From: Ifrita kowaldi
Lineage: Eukaryota; Chordata; Aves; Passeriformes; Cinclosomatidae
Length of the DNA stretch: 64,000 bases
Assembly (NCBI GenBank): GCA_013398055.1
Contig: VZRS01015017.1
Span: 269,973-333,972 of the forward strand
Direction: 5' to 3'
The position numbers and the translations under genes are program-made. Of the stretch, positions 1-12,319 are shown in pieces (positions within the stretch are counted from its first letter, which is position 1; each line of letters begins with the position of its first letter). The notes under the pieces are model-generated. The model did not search any database and was not told the DNA's origin. It worked only from the letters and a program-made list of their open reading frames with translations.

Positions 1-2923
1 CATTATTCAGGCCAAACAAGTGCCATAAGCACCCATCAGAGTGCTTGACTGGTTGCCTGAACAACCATAGTTTGCTGACTTTGTCTCTCTTCCAGAGGAC
101 AACTTCAACTGTGCACAGCACTTTCAAATACTATACACTACACAGAAAAAAAAAAACAAACAAAAAACTACAAAATTGCTTATTCTGGAAAGGAAAAAAA
201 AATTGTGTGGAAATTAGTTTCTTCCTTCTGTTGCCAGTTGATTCTAAACTCAGAAGTCAAATTCCATCCATTCTGCCTTACATATGAAATATCATTTACA
301 GAATGACTACACTAATCTATGACTCCAGATTATGATGGCGGTGGCTTCCTTTCTGAAATGCTAAAATTTAACTTCAATCCACTTAGTGAACCTGTACGTA
401 ATTCTGTAGGTAGAAATGCATTTTCTGCATAATTTCATGGGCCTCCATCTAGGAGGAGCTAGAGGGCATGACCAGAGACAGAATACCTAGAGTAATACCC
501 TGCAGCCAGTTTTCTAAAGCAATGACAAATTATCACTACTGAAGAATTTAAGACAGTATTTTAAAGACTTTAAAATTATTGCCAAAATAATCAATCTTCA
601 TAGGTCATAATATACTTGCAGACATTTATACCCCTAATTTCCTACATCAGACCATATTGATGAAATGTTATACAAAATATCTTTTTTTGCTACATTAATC
701 ACTTAATTATTTTTTTTAAACACATGACTTTTTTTTGGATGGAGTGTGAGATAACTTACTCAAAGGGCCACTAAGGTTCTGTCATACTTTTTGTTTTGGC
801 TAGAAAATCTGCATGCACTCAGAAAATCTATGACACATAAAAATTGCTTACTAAGTATTAACAAGGTGAAGATCTTTTAAAAAAATCAAAGCTTTTGTTG
901 CAGAGTATATTTAGAAGATTGACAGCAATCTTCCATTTTATAAATGCATTGAAATTATCATAGTTAACAACTGTTATCTATACCATTTCTAAAATCTATT
1001 TGTTTAACATTCCATTCATGTCTGGGCCCTGAACTGTATCACAGTTCTTGACTTCAGATCTTTCTCTTCAGGATTTTTTTAGCCTCTGTTCCTCACTCTA
1101 AAGTTTTCTTATCCCAGCATTTTCACCTGTTATATGTTTGCAGGAACCCTGTTTCATCTGCTAATAGTTTCTGACAGACTAATGAACATATTACATAAGA
1201 TTAATTATACAAACATAACATATATTTACTTAGAACAAACACACATGTATGTACATGAAAACATTTTCCAAGATCTTTAACTCTCCAATTTCCATTTTTT
1301 TTTATTTGACTTCTATTGTCTCAGAAAACTTCTGCTTAGAAATTCCATCCTCTTCAACATACAGAATTTCTTACAGATAATCCCAGTTCAGTGCTTTTGT
1401 TAGATAGAGTTGTATTTCCCTTGTGATATCTCTAACATACTGCTTAGGGAGACATCAGCGAAAGGCTGTGATGTCATGAATAATACCTACATTTTGTTAC
1501 ACAGGCACCACGGGCATTGATTTTTCATCTACTGAGAAATTTTTCATATTTTTCGTTTTTGGACACAGGAGTGCTTTCATAAGAATTTTATTCTCTGAAG
1601 GCGAACAGGCTGTCAGCTGCTCAGCACTTTGTCAGCAATTTTTTCATAGATGCACACTGTCAATTTTATAGTGGCTGGTATTTGTTCATATGTTTCAAAA
1701 GTTCATTACTGCCACATGGAGGTGGTGGAGTTTAAGAAGATCTAAGGGAAAGTCTCTCTGTTATCTCTGTTGAAATTCACTAGCAGTGAGAGAATTTTTC
1801 ACTATCTTAGCAAAAAATATCATTATATGAAAGGAAAGAAGAGGTCATTCTTGTCATGCTGGTGTTCTCTTCTCTGAGCTGCTGATAAAATTCTGATCGC
1901 CTCAGGTTGCTAGCTTTCTCTGTAATTTCCTGACATTAGATTTGAGAGAGAGCACCTTCTGTAGCTTTTACAGCAGCTACATTTCCTTTTACTTTATTAC
2001 CGTGAGACTATTTCATACCATCCTGGAACTTTTTCTGATGTTTCCCATGATTCTTGTCTTTGAGTTCCTGCATAATTCAGTGAATTTCACTCAAATGTCT
2101 TTTTATCTTTCTTAACCAAACATCTTCAAACCTCTCATCTGTATATCTATTTCAGTGGCATGAATTTGGGCATTAAACAGATTTCTACTGATTTCTAGGC
2201 ATTCTCTTATTATGAATGAAACACCTTTACAGTCATGCTGTTATTGTCACACTTTGCTTTTGGAAAAAAAAGAAGGAACTATGTCAATGGGCTGGAAGGA
2301 TAGTAAGGTTCACCAGTTAGCACTGATGATACATGATGGTCAAGAACCAGAGGAAAGACATAACTTCTGAGCAAGGAACAAACAAACTTTTCCTTAAAAA
2401 TATCACTAATTTCACTTCCTGCTTGTAATTTTACTTTTTATTTGTCTGGAAAAAATCTGGAAACTAAGTTCTTTCACATTATGTCAAAATCAGTCACCTG
2501 ATGACTGATACTAAAACACAGTTTCAGAGGTTTTTCTTTGCACTGAAACTTCCAGCTGTAGGGAAAGTGCTCATAAATAATGATCAAGTGATTAAGATTG
2601 TCTAATGAAAAACTGACACTATAAATTTTAAAGTGTACATTATTCTATTATAAAAATTTTATATTTCCTCCTATGTACAATATTTAAAAAAATAAAGGTG
2701 GGACACCTTGCTTACTATACCTTCTTTGCCTACAGGTATGTCTTGATCTTTCATTAGGACACAGTATTGTCCAAATACATGGTTTTCAGCAATAAGGAAT
2801 TCCATACTTGCCTTATCAATTAATCAATAAAGGCTAACCTTTATATTCTTAAAATAAATGATAAATACAGTGGCATGATATATCCCCTATGAAAAAAAAT
2901 AATTTAACCAAACTACTACTGCA
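1..2923. other. AT-rich non-coding DNA, nothing recognised
   Basis: I see no CR1, LTR or coding similarity in this stretch. It holds short A-runs near 141-205, T-runs near 707-735, and scattered short open frames without codon character. The single 80-codon frame at 45-287 runs through an A-rich tract and looks like chance. Confidence 0.6.

Positions 2924-2957
<34 letters not shown>
2924..2957. repeat. (ATT)n microsatellite
   Basis: About eleven uninterrupted copies of ATT follow a short ACT-rich lead and end in ATTACTAC. The purity suggests it could vary in length between individuals. It lies about 200 bp upstream of the CR1 cluster and has no visible link to it. Confidence 0.9.
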
Positions 2958-2958
<1 letters not shown>

Positions 2959-3149
2959 TACATGTAAGTTATTACTACTCTTTATTTACCTTTTCATTAC
3001 CAGTGATGGTAAGCAATGACCCTTGAACTATCACACAAAACTATAATGCATCAAAATACTCTTAAGTAACTGTAAATATGTATCTGCAGACGAAAATAAC
3101 TGGAATTCAAGCAATGAGGGGTATCAAATTAAGATGTTTAAATCTTTTT

Positions 3150-4677
3150 ATTCCAGTCTGTTGCTTTTGATAAAATTACAGGATTAGTAGTTTCAGAGAA
3201 GACAGCAGATGCAATATATTTTGATTTTACTGAAGCCTTTGATGTGCCATGTTTTGAAACCACAAAAAATTAATTCAAGTTGTCTTGGATAAGAACTCTA
3301 CCACAGAGATTGACAAAAATCATTGTAGAATGATAAACAAAGAAGCACAGTGATAATTTCAGCTTTGCTGTGGAGAAGTTTCTGAGGATGATAAGATCAG
3401 TTCCCTCTTTTTTCATGTCGGTTATTCTATTGTGTGATGATACAAACAACATACGCTTAAAATTTTTTACATAGCTGAGGGAATAGATAACATCCAGACA
3501 GACTTGGACAAGATCGAGAAGTCAGCCCACCAGGCCCACCATGTGCAACAAGTCCAAGTACAAGGTCCTGCACCTGGGTTATGGTAATCACTGGGTAACG
3601 AGGAGCAAAGGTATTGAGAGCAGTTTTGATGAGAAGGATTTGGGGACAGTGGTGGATGAAGTGCTGGACATGAGTAGTGTTCTGTACTCACAGCCCAGAA
3701 TCATAGAACCATGGAACTGTTAAGTTTGGAAAAGACCTCTAAGATCAAGCCCAACAGTCGACCCAGCACCATGACCATGTTCACCACTAAACCGTGTCAT
3801 AAGTGCCATATCCACACATCTTTTTGAAAACTTTCAGGGATGGTGACTCCACTACTTCTCTGGACATTCTTTTCTAATGCTGGACAACTGTTTCCAGGAA
3901 ACAAGTTTCCATAATATCTGATGCAAACCTCTGCTGGTGCAATGAGGCCAATTCCTCACATTTTGTCACTTGATACCTGTGAGAAGAGACTGAAACCCAC
4001 CTCACTAAATCCTCCTCTCAGGTAGTTGTATATAGGAATAAGGTCCCCCCTTCAGCCTCCTTTTCTCCAGATTTAAAGTTTTCTCCAGCTTTGCTGGAAA
4101 TGCAACCACATCCTGGGCTGCCTGAAAAGAGGCATAATCAGCAGGTCAAGGAAGTGGGTTCTGCCCCTGTACTCCACTCTGGTGAGGCCCCACCTGGAGC
4201 ACTGCATCTAGTTCTGAGGTCCTCAGCACAGGAAAGACATGGACCTGTTGGATTGAGTTCAGAGGAGACACAAACATGATTTAGAAGGATGGAACACCTC
4301 TCCTCTGAGGACAGGCTGAGAGAAGAGAAAGCCTAGAGGAGAAACCTGTTCAGTCTGGAGAAGAGAAAACTGGGAACATGTTTTTGCAGCCTTTTAGCGG
4401 GACCTGTTATGGTAGGACAAGGGGTAATGGCTTAAACAAAAAGAGGGTAGATTTAGACTAGATAGTGGAAGACAATTTTTCCAGTGGGGGCAGTGAAACA
4501 CTGGAATGTGTTGTCCAAAGAGAGTAGATGCCCCCTCCCTGGAAACATTCAATGTCAGGTTGGCTCTGAGCAACCTAATTTATTTGAAGATACTCCACAT
4601 CATTGCATGGGGATTGGACCAGACGACCTCTAAAGGACCCTTCCTAGACGAACTATTCTGATTTTATGATTCCATGA
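3150..4677 (+). mobile_element. CR1 LINE fragment, + strand, split by a nested CR1
   Basis: CR1 is the main non-LTR retrotransposon of birds, and its ORF2 encodes an endonuclease and reverse transcriptase. The left end (about 3155-3250) translates to an ADAIYFDFTEAFD-like stretch, which matches the reverse transcriptase block usually written as an aspartate followed by KAFDTV. About 3250-3470 is too decayed or rearranged to follow. From 3470 the typical 'lead to 3' end' part of CR1 resumes (DLDK, then CNKSKYKVLHLG). It breaks at about 3696, resumes at about 4097 (CATCCTGGGCTGC) and runs to a tail of degenerate ATTCTATGA units at about 4650-4677. Frameshifts and stops show it is dead. It is the older partner, because another CR1 sits inside it. 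Confidence 0.85.
3696..4090 (-). mobile_element. CR1 LINE 3' end, - strand, nested in another CR1
   Basis: Read on the + strand it starts AGAATCATAGAACC, the reverse of a CR1 3' tail. It continues through the usual reversed 3'-end landmarks: GACCTCTAAGATCAAG, CAGGGATGGTGACTCC, and finally CAGCCTCCTTTTCTCCAG. It is a 5'-truncated copy of about 395 bp, the commonest form of CR1. Host CR1 sequence stops just before it (CACAGCCCAG) and picks up just after it (AATGCAACCACATCC), so this copy landed in an existing element. I found no clear target duplication beyond two or three bases, which is normal for CR1. Confidence 0.85.
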
Positions 4678-7600
4678 AAATTCTTAGGTATGTACTTTCA
4701 TCTTGAGTTTAGGTTGAGAATATGGAGGTAGAATCTGTGGATAGTTTCCTGCTTTTTTCCAAGAAAATTTGAAGTTATGAGAGGAGAACAGTTAAGAGAA
4801 AGTCTCCAGCAATGGTCTCATTGGTTTGGAGTAATATTTTTTGCTAAGCTAGATAGTGGACAAAACTTTATACTAACTCAAATGTTTTCACCACAATAAG
4901 GAAGTCATATGACTGCCCTACATACCAAGGACAATGATAAATGCAGTGACTTTACATTAAGTACTTCAATAAGTTAAGAAGGATTCTATGAAATTATGCA
5001 GAAACTGAGACTAGGTATCTGTGTAAATTCTAGACTATGGAAGGATGGACTGAAAAGAGCAAGGAGGATTTGATAGTTGTAACTGGTGAATAATGGGACT
5101 TCCTGATTTCTGTAATCTGAATAACAATATGTGCATACCTTTCAACTGATTCTATAATTTCTATTTCTATGTAATAATAGGTTTATTCTATTTATATAGT
5201 GTAAATCATCCTCCCCCTACTTCTTTTGTTTCAATTTATGCCTAGCTCGGTCCCACTAAAAATAAAGTGAAAGGGTTTGACAGAAGACTTCAATGAGAGC
5301 TTAGAGGTTTGGGAAATTTCTGGCTAGTTAGTCAGCTCACTTTAAAATAAATAAATAAGAGTTTGCAAGTGTGTGAGCCTGGGGAGACCTTAATTAAAGT
5401 GAATGGGGAAATTAAACTGAAAAAAAAAAAGGCAGCAAGAAGGGAAAGAAAATCAGTCAGGGAAACTGCTGAAGGAGTGAGAGTAAAAAACAAGTACCAG
5501 AAAATCAAACCACAGTGTTTCATAATCATGCTGTGGTTATTCTTTCTGGTAGTTCTTCCTACAGATGCTCTATCCTACAGACACCTATCACACAGGAAAG
5601 AGATCTCCCTAGCGGAAGGAGAGACACTGTGCTCCCACTGTGCAATGCAAAGGAGCTTGCATCAACTGAAGGGTTTGTCTACATGGAGACATTTTCAGAC
5701 ATAAAACAGGCAGAATAATTAGTCCACTTTAAACTATCCTAATATGACTCCCCACTGTCAAAATTATTTCGAAAAAAGTGCTTTTATTATTTAAAAGTAA
5801 AGTAATTAATCTGGAAGGCAGCTGGATTTACTCAGTGATTGACTGTCTGTGTGGGGGAGTTATATAAGCATGGCTAAATTGATTGCTGTAGCTATGCTGG
5901 AAATTATCCCACAAAAATAGACATACCATAGACTATAATGACAGTGCATGCCCATATGTAAATTCTAAAGCATGGATAACAAATTTAATCATGTGAGCAA
6001 AGACAGCTTTTTTTTTTTTTTTTTAAGAGGTACAGTATGAGTCCTTGGAAGTTTTGAAAATATATTCTGTGAATGGCAATTAACTACTGGATTTTTTGAC
6101 CCATGGAACAGAAGGCTGATGGAGGTCATGCAAAACATTTTGTAGGAAGAGGTAATAGCTTTTATTAGGCTAAACTGTGAGTTTAAAATAAATTAACAAA
6201 ATCTGACAAGAAGCAGCAAATCCAAGCTAAAATCTGGTTAGACACAGGTGCTCTTAATTACTGCTTATTATGTTAATAAGGCTAGTGAACAAAAGTGTCA
6301 TTAGAGATTTGCAGAAGGGACGGTTTGTATGGGTATGAGAGCTGGCTGTGAGCAGGGGTAGGTGGTCATTTCAGACCCTCAGTACTGGCCAATCTCTGAG
6401 AGAAGCAGGTGCTCACATCTGGGCAAAATGCAACTTTGCACCTAAGTGGATATAAAGGTAATTAATTAAGGCAAGACTAACATGCCTTGGTTTTTAGATT
6501 TTTCTGATTTTACTAACCTCTTCACAGGTGTTTCATATGGGGTTTTTGCATAGTTTTGTGGGTGGAGGTTTTTTCTCTGAGTTTCCATGAAAATTTAGTC
6601 TATGAGTAGGGTTTTTTTTGATGACATATAAGAATCAAGCACCTAATTGCCCTTAATTTTCTCTGGAAATTGAAACCATACACTGAGCTTATGCCTTTTT
6701 TTCTTTAAATCCCACTCACTAATTCATATTACTTTGACAAGCTCCTTTGAGTTTTAAAGGGCATGTGTTTTTCTGTCCCAAGAACAGAAAATTTTCTTGT
6801 TCATCTCAAAAGTATATTATCTATGAGCAGTAATGTTGAGGTTTTTATATAAATCAAATTTATTTTAAAATCTGTAATTAACTCTAGCTTTCCTAATATA
6901 TGAAAGTGAAAAGTGTTTCTAATATATAGAAAAGTGAACGCAAATTGAAACACGAGAAATCTGGTCACTTAATTGAAATGTGAAAAAGAGCCAAATCCAT
7001 TTGATTGCAGATGTGTTTGGTGACATTTCATAATGGCGAAACTTAAAATAGTGAAACTTAAAATAGTTTAATACTAACATCCTATGAATATAAAAATAAC
7101 ATCCTATGAGGACATCAAACATACTTCATTTTGTTTTAAAAGTTAGTGAATTCTGTTTTGGCTATGCATTTATAAAGCTAATTTAAGAAATGCTCAAAGC
7201 TTTCTTCAGCCATCACTCAGAACTTTTCTGACTGCCAAAGTACTTTGGCTTCACAAGGAAAACTTCTAGTGCCAGAGGCAAAAGTATGCTAGTTAAAACT
7301 GAGGGACAGACATGAATACGTTTGGCTTTGCAGCTGTAAACCCTGGTTAGCTCATCTTCACACATCACAGATCTAACTCTCACGGAGTTAGAATATCTAT
7401 GCTGCATTAACCAGGAGCTAAAGTCACTAATAAATAGTTCTGTGAACAAGCATCAAACAGCAAATTAATCAAAAAATTTAAGGCAATTGCCACACACAGA
7501 GCACTATTTTCAAGTAATTTGAAATCTGTTCATATTTTAAATGTCAAACTGAATTGAAAGGATATGCATTTTAGATTTCACCGTATGTTTTCCCAGAGAG

Positions 7601-8385
7601 AGAGAATCATCTGTCTGTTTATCTGTTCATAGCATTTACACAGTAGCTCACACGTGATGCCTGCAGCCCAGGAAGGTGTTTTATGTTTGGAAAGACTACA
7701 CATTTCATGAAAATAAAAAAAGGAAAAAAAGAAGAAAGTTGTAAACTGAAGTAAGAAAGATAATTTGCTATTGAATCTAAAATATAGAAAAATCTTGAGA
7801 CCTTTCAATTTTAAATACCATCCTCATCTTATTTCCAGAAAAGTTTGTATGAGAGAAACCCTGCTTGGAATTTTTAATTCACATAGTTTAGGCACTTAAG
7901 CCACTTTCTAATATGTTAATCAGTTACACCATAAGGTGTTTCTTGTTAAAGTAAGAACTATAAGCAACATAGATGAGCAACAGAGTTCATGAAAAGATGA
8001 AGAATGTTTTTACAAAATCTCCAGGACTTTATTCCCCAATATCCAGTAACCTGTGATGCAAGATAAAGTAAATGATTATTGATAATAAAAGGTATTGCAT
8101 GCCATTGTGATGCTGGTTTTAAAGTTCTCCTGGTTGGGTGATAAAGGATACTAAGCAGAGACTGATATGACTTCTTCACCTGGGTTTGATTCTGTGCAGT
8201 TCCCAGCAGCAGAACTGAGTGGGGCAGATTGCAGTTCCCTTAATGCTCAATGGCCAGAAGCCAAGTGGATGTTTCTGGTGTGAGGGATTCTTCCATATTC
8301 TTCACCTCTCACAGTGAGAAACAACTACATTACCAAATAATATGACTTGATACACAGTTTGACTGGAATGCAGCAAGTCTCACCA
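4678..8385. other. AT-rich non-coding DNA with local duplications
   Basis: There is no gene or confident repeat family. It contains a 17-T run at 6008-6024 and a cluster of short direct duplications at 6892-7109. The 113-codon frame at 5363-5704 starts in a lysine-rich A-tract and resembles no protein I know. The stretch 5671-5900 has the feel of an old DNA-transposon relic (GGGTTTGTCTACATGG), but I cannot place it. Confidence 0.5.
6892..7109. repeat. Cluster of short direct duplications
   Basis: Three separate direct repeats fall within about 220 bp. CTAATATATGAAAGTGAA at 6893-6910 is followed by a near copy at about 6919-6938. GAAACTTAAAATAGT is repeated exactly in tandem at 7038-7052 and 7053-7067. 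AACATCCTATGA occurs at 7076-7087 and again at 7098-7109. The pattern fits repeated slippage or local copying, not a named family. Confidence 0.7.
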
Positions 8386-8504
8386 GGCATGAGGAAGAAC
8401 TTCTTCACTGTGTGGGTGACTGAGACTGAAGCACGTCGCTGAGAGAGGGTGTGGAGTCTCCTTCTCTGGAGATAGGCAAAAATCAAACCTGTGATTCTGT
8501 GATA
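8386..8504 (+). mobile_element. CR1 LINE 3' fragment with internal deletion
   Basis: GAGGAAGAACTTCTTCACTG, then GTGGAGTCTCCTTCTCTGG and AGATAGGCAAAAATCAAACC, follow the CR1 3' region closely. The sequence then jumps straight to the tail unit TGATTCTGTGAT at about 8491-8502. Roughly 90-100 bp that normally lies between is missing. The ATTCTGTG tail points to a different CR1 subfamily from the ATTCTATG copies elsewhere in the window. The left boundary could lie some tens of bases earlier. Confidence 0.75.
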
Positions 8505-11500
8505 GAAGTAGACCAAAACTACTTGTGCAAGCCACCTCCATAAATGGTATGTGCAGGTCAGTTTGTTTATTTAAGGCTAGATTTTTTCTGGTTTCCTGTA
8601 AAATATATTTCCCCCGTACCCACGACTTAAAGCTAACTGAAAGCCCAGGTCTTTATCTTTCACAAGAATGGCTGAACCACATCCGAGACAAACGCAGGGA
8701 ACTGCTTCTAGTTAATTTCTTGAAGGAAGCTATTTCACATACAGGACAACAACTCTTAGACTTTACTCAAGAGGAAGTGAATATGGACAATCTTGCACTA
8801 TTTTTATGCAAATATTGTTAGCGAAGGTTCATTTAAATTTGCTTCTCTGCTTATGTAAGAACTCCCAAACTAAACAAATCAGAAAAAGGTCCCCTGGCCC
8901 CATTTTTTATTTGCAGCTGCAGTCAACACTATGTGCTTAGGAACAGAAGAATAACATCTGAATAATTACAGGGATTTGGCGGTAAGAGCAAGGGACTGGA
9001 TACAAAGAAGATGAAGTATATACAGAATCAAATAGGTGCCAGCTTGATTTGGCAGAAAAATAAGTTGCCATCAGCTGAAAAGAGCCACGACTCCAAAACT
9101 TCAGGAGCAGAGTTAGTGGAAACTTCTTTTTAACACTTTAACTAATAAGATTAGATAACTGACTGCAGCCTAACATCATGTAAGAAAAGAGCACCAGAAT
9201 AACCATAGATTTAAAGATCCAGGTGTTTTAGAAACAACCCTAAGCCAAAAATTCAACAACTTTAGCACATTGCTAAAGTATGTGCATGCTGTACGTAGGC
9301 CATTTATACTTTTTACTCTCTCTCTTACTGTACAATGAATCCACAATGTCATTATATTTGTGAAAAAGAGTTTTTCATAGTCTTTGCTTTCCATTTGATG
9401 ACAGACTTCTTCAGTTAAACTTCTGTGCCTTTGAAGTCCACAATGTTCTATATGTATGTTATCAGCATGAATTTGGATCAAACAGGTAGGCAAGAAGAAT
9501 AAAAGCAGGGTGGTCATAAAGAAATAAAGAATGACAAAAAATGATGTCAACGTAGGGTAAAAATTTGTTGTGGATTGACTCAGTGCACAGTTTGCAGTTG
9601 ATCAACCATGGAATACTTTGATGACCAAGTCATATTATAAAGCAACAAACATTTCTATGTTTGACTAAGTGTAAGGTTGAACTACTAGCACTTGTATTGA
9701 GTTGGATTATTTTTTCACTTTATTATTATTTGATACTTTCATGATGTTTCAATTTTAGTCTAAGATTAGATTAATTCCTTCATTCACTTTAGTGATGTCT
9801 GTAAAATGCTGGAACTGAGTGGAAAAGCTGTAAAACACATATTTTTTTAAACTTAGTTCCTCTTCTTTAGTAGTTTCTTTACTCTTGATAATTAATGGGT
9901 AGAGAAGAATTTGTTATGTCACTGAAAACAAAGTAAAGAACCCTATCAAACAGATAAATCTTCAATAAACTACCTAAGATACAGAATTTGTAGCATGAAT
10001 ACCTAAAGTAGTTACAAAGTAACACTTCATAGGAAACGCAGTAGAAATTAATAACGGTGACATAAACGTGTATATTGCCTAAGGCATAAAAGAAATTTGT
10101 TAATTCACAGTAGAAAGGACCCAAGAAGTCTTGATTTTACCGTGGTCATTGTCCTTTATGTATACTCTGAATTTATGCTTTAACTATACACAAATGTGGT
10201 TCTGTTCTTCTAAATCTCATTTCAGCCACCAATTTTTTCTGAGAAAAGAAAAATAATCAGAGTATTGTTAGTACTCTAGTCACCTGTCCAAAGAAGAATA
10301 AGAGTTATCTGCTAAGAGTACAGCTATACTGAGCTAGTTTAAGTTTCTTTGTTCATAGAATCTTTAGAATGTAATCAGCAAAAAAACTATGCTTTTTTCA
10401 AAGATTGGTTAAAATTTTGAGAAGTGTGATAAAACAGATTGAGGTTTGTATGCAAAAAAAGATTTTTCTAGATGGTGCCTGGAAGATATGAACCACCTGC
10501 AAAATGAAGTTTCTGTTACACATATATGCAACATATTGCTCCATTTTAGTTCCTTAATTAACTAAATTATAAATATTTTTATGGCCTGTTCTGGAGTCAC
10601 CAAAATTTTGCTTTAGCCATGAAAGAGAGAGAGCAAAATGCAGTAAATTATGGGACAAGTTCTTAAAAATGTAATCAGTTTAAACTCTCTTTGTATTAAA
10701 TAACATTTTTCCATAAGTAGAAGGTACTAAATTTGAACTTCTTGAGAGATAGACTGTGTAGTAATTTTACAGTAATCTTAAAAGAGCTATTTATAAAATT
10801 ACAAATTACTGTTATTTTCTACAGGACTTCTTTTACCTTGACACAGTGTTAATTAATCAGATAAAGCAATAAAGGGTACAAACTCAGTTTATGTTTTGTA
10901 AAATTACCTTTTTAATTATTTAATGCATTTTAGGCGTCAAAATTCTCTGCAACATATATCTCTCTGTAAAAGACACTAGACGTATCCTGTGGGATTTACC
11001 CTTGTATATGGATGGTAGATGTGAGCTACATGGTAGTTCACAGGCAATCTAGAATTCCACAATCTGCCAGACATCTGATCCCAATAAACCTTTCTCCCAA
11101 AAGAGGAATGTTGACACTTCTGTAACTTTTTAATAGGAGCGTTATGTTATACATTTTAAGTATTTTTTAATAAATTATAGTAATCTCACAATACCAAAAC
11201 AACACTACTTGTTATGTTTCTTTAGGGGAGGGTTTGACACATCAGTAGTATGTTGAGCTTTTTGTAGCAAGTTTTTTAGAATATTGACTCTTTTCTTACT
11301 CATATTTGTAAATTTTCAGGATGAAAACCACAAGGCACCTGCATACCACTACAAGAAAGGCTGAGCATTTATTAACCAAACTGTTCAATGGAGTGTATAA
11401 TATAATTTGGTATTATGTTTTGTGTAACAATATATCAAATTGCTCATGGTCTGTGGACAGACAGAAAATCAAACTAAAAATTAAGAATGAACTAAAATTC

Positions 11501-11534
11501 ACTCAGACTTAGAATTACATCATATGGTCCATCA
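8505..11534. other. AT-rich non-coding DNA, nothing recognised
   Basis: This is unique-looking sequence without a recognisable repeat. The frame at 8525-8821 (98 codons) reads less repetitively than most frames in the window (for example EWLNHIRDKRRELL, QQLLDFTQEE). I cannot match it to a family, and it has no recognisable splice or promoter context, so I do not call a gene. Confidence 0.5.
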
Positions 11535-11539
11535 CACGT
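11535..11539. repeat. Target-site duplication, left copy (CACGT)
   Basis: CACGT sits directly before the TG that begins the LTR on the + strand. The identical five bases follow its terminal CA at 12524-12528. A 5-bp duplication is the length typical of ERVL-class integrations. Confidence 0.85.
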
Positions 11540-11639
11540 TGTTGCATTCTATTGTGGGGAACTGCGGAGAGTTCTTTTAAAAATGGATGGTCGGGAATGA
11601 AATGAAGCCCAACAAGGCATACATTGTATCTGAGAACCA

Positions 11640-11645
11640 TTTATT
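11640..11645 (-). promoter_or_regulatory. LTR polyadenylation signal AATAAA
   Basis: TTTATT on the + strand reads AATAAA on the - strand, within CAATAAATGG. It is followed about 30 bases later by GT-rich DNA (CTTGTTGGGC). It lies about 100 bp from the LTR end, the expected place for the R/U5 boundary. Confidence 0.8.
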
Positions 11646-11690
11646 GATAACAAAAGGAGAAGGAAAAGGAGTTGCCTGAGAGAACGACGG

Positions 11691-11770
11691 CTAGAGGAGA
11701 CAGAAAAGAAGAAAGGAAAATGGAAAAGGACTGGGGAAGAGGAGAGGGAGAGGACAAAGAGAAAAAGAGG
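11691..11770 (-). promoter_or_regulatory. Polypyrimidine tract ending in AG, possible splice acceptor
   Basis: On the - strand a pyrimidine-dominated run of about 75 bases ends in CTCCTCTAG at 11699-11691. This has the form of a strong 3' splice site. It lies 50 bp before the LTR polyadenylation signal, so an upstream transcript could in principle splice into the LTR and terminate there. This is an inference from sequence form only. No transcript is visible. Confidence 0.35.
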
Positions 11771-12235
11771 GCGTTGCCACCAGCGAGTCAGGGCAGTGCT
11801 GTCGCTGTCCAGGCGGGGGAGGTGCGCACGCTGCCCGCCCGTGGCAGGGCTGGCTCTGACCGAGCCTGCGCGGCTCCCGGAGGGGCGCGGCTCTGGCGGC
11901 GACGGCCCCGGACACGCGGTGAGCGGGCACTCGCATGGGAGCACCAGGACGCTGGACAGGGTCGCGGTGACCGGCTGGATCGGGGCGGCTGGGCGGGCAG
12001 CGATGGCTGGATTGGCGCGGCAGGGTTGGATGCAGGCAGCCCAGGCAGGAACGCAGGGCGAAGCAGCAAGGCAGCGGTCAGGGGCACAGGGAGGCAGGAC
12101 AGGTGCGAGGGCGAGCCAGCGAGGGCAGGAGAGCCAGAAGGCAGGCTGGGGCTGGGGCCAGGGCAAAGGAGGGAGCGAGCAGGCCACCACATGAACAGTA
12201 ACAAGCCCCGCCCAGCGAGCCTCAATGCAGTCGGG

Positions 12236-12319
12236 TTTTATACCCCCCGCCCCCTCCCAAAGTCTGCCCGAGGACCGGGAACCATTGTCCCAGTCCAGCC
12301 TTCCTTTGCCGTCCATTGG
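12236..12319 (-). promoter_or_regulatory. LTR core promoter: CCAAT, GC box, TATAAAA
   Basis: Reading on the - strand, CCAAT (12319-12315) is followed about 60 bp later by a G-rich GC box (12254-12243), which directly abuts TATAAAA (12242-12236). Transcription would start near 12210 and run toward lower coordinates. The three elements are in the order and spacing of a conventional retroviral U3 promoter and show no disabling mutation. Confidence 0.75.

Noticed and set aside
2924..2957. CRISPR-like or satellite array
   Set aside because: It is a plain trinucleotide microsatellite with no spacers.
6141..6185. Ancient conserved repeat around GGTAATAGCTTTTATTAGGC
   Set aside because: It feels familiar from other amniote genomes, but I cannot name the family or find its ends.
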